Origin: Clostridiales bacterium
GTDB lineage: Bacteria > Bacillota > Clostridia > Christensenellales > Borkfalkiaceae
Reading direction: 5' to 3'
Assembly: GCA_021635425.1 (NCBI GenBank)
Contig: JAJWOJ010000034.1
Location: forward strand, 1-11,829
Length of the DNA: 11,829 bases
The number at the start of each line of letters is the position of its first letter. Position 1 is the stretch's first letter. The notes under the pieces were generated by a model, which made no database searches, was not told the origin of the DNA, and worked only from the letters and a program-made list of their open reading frames with translations. The position numbers and the translations under genes were made by a program. This document shows positions 1 to 5,584 of the stretch, piece after piece.

Positions 1-1
1 C

Positions 2-1267
2 CTCGGCGACAAAAAAGCCATTTATTTTATGGGTGTGGAAAGCAACGCTAAACAGAATCTTGAAAACTTCAGCGAGAGTATCATCGAATACAGCAGCGGA
101 ATCGAAGCCGAAACCTCTTTTCTGTCATTTCAGGCTGCTTTGGAATATGTGTTCAAGCTCGCGGAAAAGGAACGTATCGTTCTTGCGATTGACGAATACC
201 CTTACGTTGCGCGTTCTTCCAAGAGCCTTGCTTCCACTCTGCAATTGCTGATAGATAAGTATAAGGATTCTTCCAGACTTATGCTTATTCTTTGCGGTTC
301 ATCAATGTCCTATATGGAAGACCACGTCCTTGCGTACAAAGCTCCCCTATACGGCAGAAGAACGGCTCAGATAAAAGTCCTGCCCTTCGATTTCGAGGAA
401 ACTTGCCGTTATTTTAAGAAGTTTTCTGATGAAGATAAGGCGGTGATTTACGGAATTGTCGGCGGAACTCCGCAATATTTGTTGCAGATGAACGACTCTT
501 TGAGCATTGAGGAAAATATTAAAAACACTTTTCTGAATCCGATTTCATTCTTATATGAAGAGCCGATAAATCTTCTTAAACAGGAAGTGCGCGAGCCTGC
601 CGTTTACACGGCGGTTATTACGGCGATTGCTTCGGGAGCTTCACGCCTGGCAGAGATTTCGGGCAAAGTGGGCGAGGACACCAATGTTTGTTCTGCCTAT
701 ATCAAAAATCTTATAAATCTTGGCATCGTGCAGAAAGAAACGCCTTACGGCGAAAAGGAATCACGAAAATCGATTTATTCTATCGAAGACAACATGTTCC
801 GCTTCTGGTATCGTTTTGTGCTTGAAAACAATTCGAGCATTGCCCGCGGCGCGGCGAATCTGGTTTATAAACGTATCGAGCCGAAGCTGTCGGATTATAT
901 GGGAAAAGTGTTTGAAGATATTTGCAAACAATATCTTTGGAAACAACTTCTGCTCGGCAAATGCCCCGTAGAATTCACTTCCCTCGGTCGTTGGTGGGGT
1001 AACGACCCTATCGAAAAATGCCAGACCGAGATTGACATTATGGGAACTCAAGACAAAGACACTGCCCTTTTTGCCGAGTGCAAATGGACGAACGAAAAGG
1101 TTGATTTAAGCGTTTTGGAGACTCTTGTAAAGCGCAGCAATCTGTTTCCTTTCAGCAAAACTCATCTTTATCTGTTCTCTAAGTCGGGCTTTACAAAAGG
1201 TTGCATAGACGAAGCAAACAAAATGGGAAACGTAACCCTCGTAAGTTATGCGGATATCGTCGCGTAA
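2..1267 (+). CDS. AAA ATPase with DUF234-like nuclease-fold C-terminus (5' partial)
   Basis: The reading frame is open to the left edge, and in-frame codons before the ATG at 29 (LGDKKAIYF, then MGVESNAKQN) continue the protein. The true start and the P-loop therefore lie outside the window, and the ATG at 29 is internal. Counting from that ATG, a Walker B strand is seen at 50-56 (RIVLAIDE), a sensor-like strand at 84-91 (LMLILCGS) and a conserved LYGRRT at 107-112 that may supply an arginine finger. A winged-helix-like region spans about 190-260. The C-terminus has E334-x-D336 and E350-x-K352, the spacing of a PD-(D/E)xK fold. Family knowledge: this order matches archaeal-type ATPases (ATPase_2 plus DUF234), widespread in Clostridia and Bacteroidetes, often of unknown role and sometimes suspected of acting on DNA. 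No partner gene is visible. Family assignment is firm; function is unknown. Confidence 0.85.
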   Translation, partial: LGDKKAIYFMGVESNAKQNLENFSESIIEYSSGIEAETSFLSFQAALEYVFKLAEKERIVLAIDEYPYVARSSKSLASTLQLLIDKYKDSSRLMLILCGSSMSYMEDHVLAYKAPLYGRRTAQIKVLPFDFEETCRYFKKFSDEDKAVIYGIVGGTPQYLLQMNDSLSIEENIKNTFLNPISFLYEEPINLLKQEVREPAVYTAVITAIASGASRLAEISGKVGEDTNVCSAYIKNLINLGIVQKETPYGEKESRKSIYSIEDNMFRFWYRFVLENNSSIARGAANLVYKRIEPKLSDYMGKVFEDICKQYLWKQLLLGKCPVEFTSLGRWWGNDPIEKCQTEIDIMGTQDKDTALFAECKWTNEKVDLSVLETLVKRSNLFPFSKTHLYLFSKSGFTKGCIDEANKMGNVTLVSYADIVA

Positions 1268-1292
1268 GCAATTAGCGGAAAATTATCAATAA

Positions 1293-1350
1293 AAAAGGCT
1301 GTCGCAAGGTTTTGTAAGCGTTAAAACCACAAGATAGCCTTTTAATTATT
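1293..1350. terminator. Bidirectional intrinsic terminator with nested stems
   Basis: An outer stem pairs 1293-1303 (AAAAGGCTGTC) with 1333-1343 (GATAGCCTTTT), with one G-T wobble. Inside it GGTTTT at 1308-1313 pairs with AAAACC at 1323-1328. A-runs on one side and T-runs on the other let it end transcription of both the plus-strand ATPase and the convergent minus-strand nifU. Confidence 0.8.
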
Positions 1351-1364
1351 TATTTTGCCCGATT

Positions 1365-1766
1365 TTATACGTATTCGGGTTCTTTTTCTTCTACAATGCC
1401 TTTCTGACGTCTGCGGTAATCCTCGATAGCCGCCTTTATCGCTTCTTCTGCCAAAACCGAACAATGAATCTTCTGCGGCGGAAGCCCTTCGAGCTTTTCT
1501 ACGACGGCTTTGTTGGTGAGTTTCAAAGCCTCGTCGACGGTCATACCGATAACCATCTGCGTTGCCGTGGAGCTTGTCGCAATCGCCGCCGCACAGCCGA
1601 AAGTTTTAAACTTAGCGTCCACGATGACGTCGTTTTCTATTTTCAAAGTTATCTGCATTATATCCCCGCAAGAGGCGTTGCCGACCTTGCCGAGTCCGCT
1701 GTAATCCTCTATTTCGCCCACGTTCTGCGGGTTTTTGAATGCTTCCATTACCTTTTCGTTATACAT
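1365..1766 (-). CDS. nifU: Fe-S cluster assembly scaffold protein, IscU/NifU N-terminal type
   Basis: This scaffold receives sulfur from the cysteine desulfurase encoded just upstream and assembles [2Fe-2S]/[4Fe-4S] clusters in the cytoplasm. Counted from the ATG at 1766 (133 residues), the three ligand cysteines are C33 in NASCGD, C58 in TFGCAAA and C102 in KIHCSVLAEE, with D35 following the first. This is the complete IscU/NifU N-terminal signature, and the length fits a stand-alone scaffold. I chose the ATG at 1766 over an in-frame TTG at 1772 because AAGGAGG (1780-1774) sits 7 bases before the ATG; the same bases encode the last codons of nifS, so the two genes are translationally coupled, 2 bases apart. 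The tail (RRRQKGIVEEKEPEYV) is charged. It lacks the C-terminal Nfu domain of nitrogen-fixation NifU. Name nifU versus iscU is a convention; function is well supported. Confidence 0.95.
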   Translation of the reverse strand: MYNEKVMEAFKNPQNVGEIEDYSGLGKVGNASCGDIMQITLKIENDVIVDAKFKTFGCAAAIATSSTATQMVIGMTVDEALKLTNKAVVEKLEGLPPQKIHCSVLAEEAIKAAIEDYRRRQKGIVEEKEPEYV

Positions 1767-1768
1767 AA

Positions 1769-2956
1769 TCAAACCTCCTTTAACGTGCCGTCAAGCTTGA
1801 AAAGCGGCGACATCTTGCGAAGTCTTTCGACTGTTTCTTTTATTTTTTCCACCGTGTAATCAACTTCTTCCTCGGTATTTTCTTTACCGAACGTAAATCT
1901 TATCGAGCCGTGCGCAAGCTCTTCGGGTACGCCTATCGCTAAAAGCACGTGCGAAGGTTCGAGCGACCCCGACGAACAAGCCGACCCCGACGAAACGGCT
2001 ATCCCCGCAAGGTCGAGCGAGAACAAAATCGATTCCCCTTCGATATATTCAAAGGAAAAATCGGCATTGTTAGGAAGCCTTTTCGTCATATCCTTAGGTC
2101 CGTTAAACTTAACGTAAGGCACTTCTTCAAGCACTCTTTTTATAAATCTGTCTCTTAAAGCGGCGACGTGTTTAACGTCTTCGTCCAAGGTTTCGTAAGT
2201 TAAGCGCAACGCCTCGGCAAAGCCGACAACGCCCGGTACGTTTGTCGTTCCGCCTCTTCTCGTCCTTTCCTGATGTCCGCCCGAAATAAGCCTGCCTACG
2301 GGGACTCCCGTTTTTATGAACAATGCGCCCATGCCTTTGGGTCCGTTGAACTTATGCGCCGAAAAGCTCATCATGTCAACGCCTAAATCGCGGACGTTGA
2401 TTCTCATCGCGCCCATTGCCTGAACGGCGTCCGTATGGCACAAAACCCCGTGCGCATGCGCGATTTCCGCAATTTTCTTTATCGGTTCTATCGTTCCGAT
2501 TTCGTTGTTCGCATACATGCAGGAAACGAGTATCGTATCGGGGCGGATAGATTTTTCAAGCTCGGTCAAATCGACGAAACCCTCGTTATCGACGTTTAAA
2601 AAGGTAAATTCGTAGCCTTCTTTTTCAAGCTCTTTCGCCGTTGAAAGCATTGCCGCATGCTCGATTTTCGTAGTTATTATATGTTTGCCTTTATGGCTTA
2701 AGGCTTTGCATATTCCGCGCAAAACCCAGTTGTCGGCTTCCGTTCCGCCCGACGTAAAATAGATTTCGTTAGGTTGCGCGCCGATAAGCTTCGCGATTTC
2801 GTCTCTCGCTTCGTCCACGGCTTTCTGAGCGTCTCTGCCCATGCCGTGCTGGCTGTTCGCGTTGCCGTAATACTCCGTGAAATACGGCATCATCTTCTGC
2901 AAAACGCGCTCGTCAAGCTTTGTCGTTGCAGCATGATCCAAGTAAATTTCCTTCAT
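1769..2956 (-). CDS. nifS: Cysteine desulfurase, NifS/IscS class (class V aminotransferase fold)
   Basis: A PLP enzyme that converts L-cysteine to alanine and passes the persulfide sulfur to the scaffold encoded next. The N-terminus MKEIYLDHAATT is diagnostic of the family. Visible residues are H100 (KIEHAA), D176 (CHTDAVQ), the Schiff-base lysine K202 in SFSAHKFNGPKG, the RRGGTTN segment at 233-239, and the catalytic loop cysteine C327 in SSGSACSSGSLEPSH. The 395-residue length is normal for group I desulfurases. The ATG at 2956 follows GGAAGGTGAT with good spacing, and its first 44 bases overlap the end of the rrf2 gene in another frame, so the two are probably coupled. The C-terminus extends past the fold (LFKLDGTLKEV). 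Second gene of the rrf2-nifS-nifU operon. IscS is an equally valid name. Confidence 0.97.
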   Translation of the reverse strand: MKEIYLDHAATTKLDERVLQKMMPYFTEYYGNANSQHGMGRDAQKAVDEARDEIAKLIGAQPNEIYFTSGGTEADNWVLRGICKALSHKGKHIITTKIEHAAMLSTAKELEKEGYEFTFLNVDNEGFVDLTELEKSIRPDTILVSCMYANNEIGTIEPIKKIAEIAHAHGVLCHTDAVQAMGAMRINVRDLGVDMMSFSAHKFNGPKGMGALFIKTGVPVGRLISGGHQERTRRGGTTNVPGVVGFAEALRLTYETLDEDVKHVAALRDRFIKRVLEEVPYVKFNGPKDMTKRLPNNADFSFEYIEGESILFSLDLAGIAVSSGSACSSGSLEPSHVLLAIGVPEELAHGSIRFTFGKENTEEEVDYTVEKIKETVERLRKMSPLFKLDGTLKEV

Positions 2957-3344
2957 TCAAATCACCTTCCAGAACGTTTTTTAAGGTTATTCCGTTGAGA
3001 ATATCGTTGATACCCTCGAAAAGTCTTTTCCACAGCGCGCTCGACGGGCAGCAACACCCTTTTTTCGAAACGCACCCTATTATCTCCATATTGTCTTCTT
3101 CCAAAGCCCTCACGACTTCGCCAATTTTAATTTCGTCCGCGGCTTTTGCGAGCGAATAACCGCCTAAAGCCCCGCGCGTTGCCTTTATCGCTCCTACCGA
3201 AAGCAGAATTTTAAGCACTTTCTCGAGATATTTGCTCGATACGCCCGTATATCTTTCTAAATCCTTAGCGGAAAGCGTTTTGTTTTGCGTGCCGAGTATT
3301 GTCAATATCTGCACGCCGTAATGCGTTTTTGAAGACAGTTTCAT
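2913..3344 (-). CDS. Rrf2-family transcriptional regulator, IscR-like
   Basis: A winged-helix regulator that in this context most likely senses Fe-S status and controls its own operon. The N-terminus MKLSSKTHYGVQILTILG and the segment SSKYLEKVLKILLSVGAIKATRGALGGY at about 36-63 are the typical Rrf2 DNA-binding helices and wing. The putative cluster-binding loop has C91 and then three adjacent cysteines, C97-C98-C99, rather than the more widely spaced third cysteine of E. coli IscR (92, 98, 104). The last residues (GSCCNDKA) add two more cysteines and are encoded inside the overlap with nifS. The ATG at 3344 follows a weak GGGG ribosome site. It is the first gene of the iron-sulfur operon, and a perfect palindrome lies at the predicted transcription start. 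CymR-like cysteine control is a less likely alternative, given the cysteine loop. Confidence 0.92.
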   Translation of the reverse strand: MKLSSKTHYGVQILTILGTQNKTLSAKDLERYTGVSSKYLEKVLKILLSVGAIKATRGALGGYSLAKAADEIKIGEVVRALEEDNMEIIGCVSKKGCCCPSSALWKRLFEGINDILNGITLKNVLEGDLNEGNLLGSCCNDKA

Positions 3345-3356
3345 TTTTCCCCGCGT

Positions 3357-3444
3357 CGCCCGTAATTATTCTCGTTTAGCCACAAGTGATTGTGGCTACG
3401 GGGCTTGTTTTTATTTTTATTCCCGCCCGTTTATTACACGGGCG
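3357..3444 (-). promoter_or_regulatory. Structured leader of the rrf2 mRNA with possible alternative pairing
   Basis: Two stems are visible in the minus-strand leader: CGCCCGT (3444-3438) with ACGGGCG (3430-3424), and TAGCCACA (3398-3391) with TGTGGCTA (3384-3377). A second ACGGGCG at 3363-3357, just before the GGGG ribosome site, could compete for the same CGCCCGT. A regulatory role is inferred only from this complementarity. On the plus strand both stems are followed by T-rich stretches, so they could alternatively be plus-strand terminators. Confidence 0.35.
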
Positions 3445-3452
3445 TTTTGTTT

Positions 3453-3477
3453 AATTCCTACCTGTTTGGTAGGAATT
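3453..3477. promoter_or_regulatory. Putative Rrf2/IscR operator
   Basis: A perfect inverted repeat pairs AATTCCTACC (3453-3462) with GGTAGGAATT (3468-3477) around a 5-base centre. It begins about 2 bases after the predicted start of the minus-strand rrf2-nifS-nifU transcript, a position that would allow repression by blocking RNA polymerase. Rrf2 regulators commonly bind such AT-flanked dyads and commonly autoregulate; assignment to this regulator is inference. The same bases could also form a hairpin at the extreme 5' end of the mRNA. Confidence 0.65.
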
Positions 3478-3485
3478 CCGTCGTT

Positions 3486-3514
3486 ATTATAATACCACTA
3501 AAAAAAATTGTCAA
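3486..3514 (-). promoter_or_regulatory. Consensus sigma-A type promoter of the rrf2-nifS-nifU operon
   Basis: On the minus strand, TTGACA (3514-3509) is followed after exactly 17 bases by TATAAT (3491-3486). Both hexamers are perfect consensus. The predicted start is near 3479, leaving a leader of about 135 bases before the rrf2 ATG. So strong a promoter implies that the operon must be held down by a repressor or by its leader. Confidence 0.85.
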
Positions 3515-3533
3515 ACATTTTGAAGAAACTTTT

Positions 3534-3576
3534 CAAAAAAATTATTGCGCGAGGCGTTTTCGCCTCGCGCAATAAT
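3534..3576 (-). terminator. Strong intrinsic terminator ahead of the rrf2 promoter
   Basis: A perfect 16-bp inverted repeat (3541-3556 with 3561-3576, loop of 4) has the GC-rich core GCGCGAGGCG. On the minus strand it runs directly into a T7 tract from the A-run at 3534-3540. It would stop transcripts coming from the thiamine transporter gene and the 301-bp element, insulating the rrf2 promoter that begins 20 bases further on. Confidence 0.85.
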
Positions 3577-3584
3577 TTATGGAT

Positions 3585-3885
3585 AGCCGATAGAAACCTC
3601 AACGGAACTCGATTTTCAGGCGTATCTTACGCTTAATTCGTCGTTCTTTTCGTGGCTTATATTGGTATATTAACCCGCGAAAACGCCTCGACTTAAACGC
3701 AAGCTACGCCTGAAAATTTGCGGGAACATTGATAAATAAATATATAGGACAACCTTGAAGCCGTATTTTTTAATGATTTATGGTAAAGGCGAGCGAAGTC
3801 GTATACAAATACTACGAGGTCGGATTTGCCGTAAAGCATAAAAAAGACGGCTTCAAGGCGGGTTCCGTTGAGGTTTCTATCGGCT
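3585..3885. repeat. 301-bp nested palindromic element, three-way-junction fold
   Basis: The ends are a perfect 24-bp inverted repeat, 3585-3608 (begins AGCCGATAGAAACC) and 3862-3885 (ends GGTTTCTATCGGCT). Inside, 3612-3624 pairs perfectly with 3705-3717 (ATTTTCAGGCGTA with TACGCCTGAAAAT), and the stem continues imperfectly toward a loop near 3660-3670. A second hairpin pairs 3753-3764 (CCTTGAAGCCGT) with 3847-3858, extended by a T6/A6 pairing and an imperfect stem to a loop near 3804-3812. A 35-base AT-rich linker (3718-3752) separates the two. No transposase, flanking direct repeat or convincing gene is present. It may be a MITE-like repeat or a structured RNA; I cannot name a family. Confidence 0.8.
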
Positions 3886-3905
3886 TTGGGGGGATTGGGC
3901 TGTAA
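3780..3905 (+). CDS. Doubtful 41-codon ORF in the right part of the element
   Basis: An ATG at 3780 opens a 41-residue frame ending at TAA 3903-3905 (MVKASEVVYKYYEVGFAVKH, then KKDGFKAGSVEVSIGFGGIGL). It has no recognisable ribosome site: the preceding bases are T-rich, with an in-frame TGA six bases before the ATG. Most of it lies within the hairpin and the right inverted repeat, so its codons are constrained by base pairing and the ORF is probably accidental. It does have a protein-like composition, and could be a remnant of a coding sequence captured by the element. Confidence 0.2.
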   Translation: MVKASEVVYKYYEVGFAVKHKKDGFKAGSVEVSIGFGGIGL

Positions 3906-5024
3906 TTAAATATCCGCAAGCGGCTGCGGGTTGATTGAAGAAACGTATTTTCTCATCGACTTCGAGGAGAAAAGAAGTACGCCCGCGGCGATATCGATTG
4001 CAAGATCGACCATGGTGAACGAGTTGTATGCGATACTGTAAACAAGCGGGTTGTCCATGGTAGACCAGGTGTAGAATACGAAATATCCGCTTACGACGTG
4101 CGAAGCATAACGGAACAAAACCGCGATAATCATTCCGACGACTATCTCTAAAATCATGTTTCCTTTAAGAAACTTGAAGTTTTTAGCGATTCCCGCAAGA
4201 CCCAACGCTCCGAAAGCTATAGGATAATCGAGAAGAACCTGCATCGGCTGATAAATCTGCGGGCTTTGAATAAACTGAAGAACTCCGTAAATCACGCCTG
4301 CGAAAATACCTCTTCTCGCGCCGAAAATATATGCGTAAAGCATAAGCGGGAACATGCTGGCAAGAGTTACCGAGCCGCCCATCGGAAGGGAGAAGAACTT
4401 AACGTAAGAAAGCGCGAACGAAAGCGCGATGCAAACGCCCGCATACGCGAGGTTTTTAGTCTCCGAAGCCGTTCCTTCGTTTTTGCCGAAAAAGAATCCG
4501 AGAGCGAGTATCGCTAAGATCAAAACAGCGGAAATTATGTAATAAAGCGCGCTGTTCTGCGGCTTATAATCGTCGCCCGCGGTGGGAATTACGCACATAA
4601 CTACTATAAAGAAAATTGCGACAACCGCCAGAGCTATTGCCATAAAGTTGCCGTAAACCTTAGGCGCGCGCTTGTTGAGGATAAGCCCGACAACGGCGGT
4701 TATAAGGAACGCGACGAAGAAGCCGACCACAAGGAAAAAGTTTTTGTCGAGTTCGCCTTTAAACTTCATTCTTACGATCTGAAGGTAAAGGATAACCGAG
4801 ATAAGCGTGACGGCATAGCCGATTACAACGCCTGTCGCAACCTTTTTAAAGCCTTCGAGCGCCTCTTTTTTCTTAAACCATACGATTACGAACGCGATGA
4901 GCATAACTGCCGCAAGCGCGAGCGTGAGCCAAAGCGAAAATTCCTGAACGACGCCGATAAATGCCTTTAACGCGTCCTTAGGTTTCATTCCGTATTCGGC
5001 AAGCAATTCCAATAAATCTTTCAT
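3906..5024 (-). CDS. thiT: Energy-coupled thiamine transporter S-component ThiT with N-terminal membrane extension
   Basis: The C-terminal half (about residues 190-355) is a ThiT/YuaJ S-component, which binds thiamine in the membrane and docks on the ECF energising module (EcfA, EcfA', EcfT; none in this window). Typical ThiT segments are YQPMQVLLDYPIAFGALGLAG (about 258-278, in pieces), RYASHVVSGYFVF (305-317) with H309, and VYSIAYN (328-334) with N334, positions that line the thiamine site in known ThiT structures. Unusually, residues 1-180 add about five predicted helices (29-50, 64-85, 96-117, 125-146, 159-179), making 372 residues instead of about 180-200. The ATG at 5024 follows AGGAG with a 10-base gap. 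An upstream TPP riboswitch independently supports the substrate. The extension is unrecognised and may be an accessory membrane domain. Confidence 0.93.
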   Translation of the reverse strand: MKDLLELLAEYGMKPKDALKAFIGVVQEFSLWLTLALAAVMLIAFVIVWFKKKEALEGFKKVATGVVIGYAVTLISVILYLQIVRMKFKGELDKNFFLVVGFFVAFLITAVVGLILNKRAPKVYGNFMAIALAVVAIFFIVVMCVIPTAGDDYKPQNSALYYIISAVLILAILALGFFFGKNEGTASETKNLAYAGVCIALSFALSYVKFFSLPMGGSVTLASMFPLMLYAYIFGARRGIFAGVIYGVLQFIQSPQIYQPMQVLLDYPIAFGALGLAGIAKNFKFLKGNMILEIVVGMIIAVLFRYASHVVSGYFVFYTWSTMDNPLVYSIAYNSFTMVDLAIDIAAGVLLFSSKSMRKYVSSINPQPLADI

Positions 5025-5040
5025 AACGGAAAACTCCTGT

Positions 5041-5076
5041 AAAAATTAAAACCCCGTCGCAGAATATGCGTCGGGG
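5041..5076 (-). terminator. Riboswitch expression-platform terminator
   Basis: On the minus strand CCCCGACGCA (5076-5067) pairs with TGCGACGGGG (5061-5052) with a single mismatch and is followed by TTTTAATTTTT. It lies between the TPP aptamer and the thiT ribosome site, the standard place for thiamine-dependent premature termination. Confidence 0.85.
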
Positions 5077-5096
5077 CAAAATAAAAATCGCGTTTA

Positions 5097-5176
5097 ATTC
5101 CATACAAGCATTACCTTGTCAGGTTCAACGGGTATAATCTCAGCCTTGAAAGACGCTTCAAAGCACCCCAACGAAT
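5097..5176 (-). ncRNA. TPP riboswitch (THI box) aptamer
   Basis: Reading the minus strand, the conserved blocks appear in order: GGGGTGC (5169-5163), the variable P3 hairpin CTTTGAA/TTCAAGG, GCTGAGA (5143-5137), ACCCGTTGAACCTGA (5132-5118) and AAGGTAATGC (5116-5107), closing with GGAAT. The ends ATTC and GAAT can form P1. Binding of thiamine pyrophosphate should favour the downstream terminator and shut off thiT. Confidence 0.95.
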
Positions 5177-5202
5177 ATGACGATGAACGTTTTTATGGCT
5201 CG

Positions 5203-5231
5203 ATTATAGTACGAAATTTTTATAAAGTCAA
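5203..5231 (-). promoter_or_regulatory. Promoter of the TPP riboswitch-thiT transcript
   Basis: On the minus strand TTGACT (5231-5226) and TATAAT (5208-5203) are separated by 17 bases. The predicted start near 5196 leaves about 20 bases before the aptamer and a leader of about 170 bases before thiT. Confidence 0.8.
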
Positions 5232-5277
5232 CAAAATTAAGGGGGTATTTTCATTTTTGAGCGGTTTTTTTAATAAA

Positions 5278-5301
5278 TTGTATTATGGATTGTATTATGG
5301 A
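5278..5301. repeat. 12-bp tandem duplication at the feoA start
   Basis: TTGTATTATGGA occurs twice without interruption (5278-5289, 5290-5301), giving two in-frame ATGs and two TATTAT hexamers. A TTGAGC at 5257-5262 lies 18 bases before the first TATTAT, so the repeat may also contain promoter -10 sequences. Confidence 0.85.
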
Positions 5302-5584
5302 AAAATCACCTCTGCCCCTCGCGGCAGCCAAAACAAATAAACAATATTATATATGCCAAATAGCCTTAAAACGAAAGCACGCCGCAAAACTTTTCAAGCT
5401 GGGAGCTTCAAAAGGCGAAGAAGTTAAAATCGAGCGTATTTTCGGGAAATCGGCTTACATAATCGAAGCGGGCGGCGCGAAAATCGCCATAGGGAAAGAT
5501 ATCGCTCAAAAAATATTTGTAATCGAGGAAAATTATGGCGGAAAAGATAAGAAAAAAGCATGTTTTGATTGTCGGCAATCCTAA
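5285..5584 (+). CDS. feoA: FeoA-like ferrous iron transport accessory protein
   Basis: A small cytoplasmic SH3-like protein that assists FeoB. The order SPLPLAAAKTNKQYYICQIA, LKRKHAAKLFKLGASKGEEV, KIERIFGKSAYIIEAGGAKI and AIGKDIAQKIFVIEE follows the FeoA fold (leader strand, helix with KLxxLGxxxG, then the strand pair with an IAIxxxxAxxIxV ending). The frame runs on 50 bases past the feoB start, giving a tail (ENYGGKDKKKACFDCRQS) outside the fold. The start is uncertain: ATGs at 5285 and 5297 lie in two copies of a 12-bp tandem repeat and neither has a good ribosome site; 5297 has a GGA at a plausible distance. Sequence identity to classic FeoA looks modest, but position directly before feoB supports the call. 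Confidence 0.85.
   Translation: MDCIMEKSPLPLAAAKTNKQYYICQIALKRKHAAKLFKLGASKGEEVKIERIFGKSAYIIEAGGAKIAIGKDIAQKIFVIEENYGGKDKKKACFDCRQS

Noticed and set aside
1767..1772. TTG start giving nifU two extra residues
   Set aside because: AAGGAGG lies 7 bases before the ATG at 1766, the normal spacing, and only 1 base before the TTG.
3390..3575. A 61-codon plus-strand ORF between rrf2 and thiT
   Set aside because: It runs through the rrf2 promoter, operator and the terminator palindrome, has no ribosome site and resembles no protein.
3585..3885. Retron or group II intron RNA
   Set aside because: Inverted-repeat-bounded RNAs of retrons need a neighbouring reverse transcriptase, and none is present; no intron domain V was recognised.
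3570..3900. Target-site duplication around the 301-bp element
   Set aside because: The bases just outside the 24-bp inverted repeats (TTATGGAT on the left, TTGGGGGG on the right) do not match, so insertion by transposition is not demonstrated.
5116..5340. A 74-codon plus-strand ORF upstream of feoB
   Set aside because: It is antisense to the TPP aptamer and its promoter, then overlaps feoA out of frame; no protein similarity.
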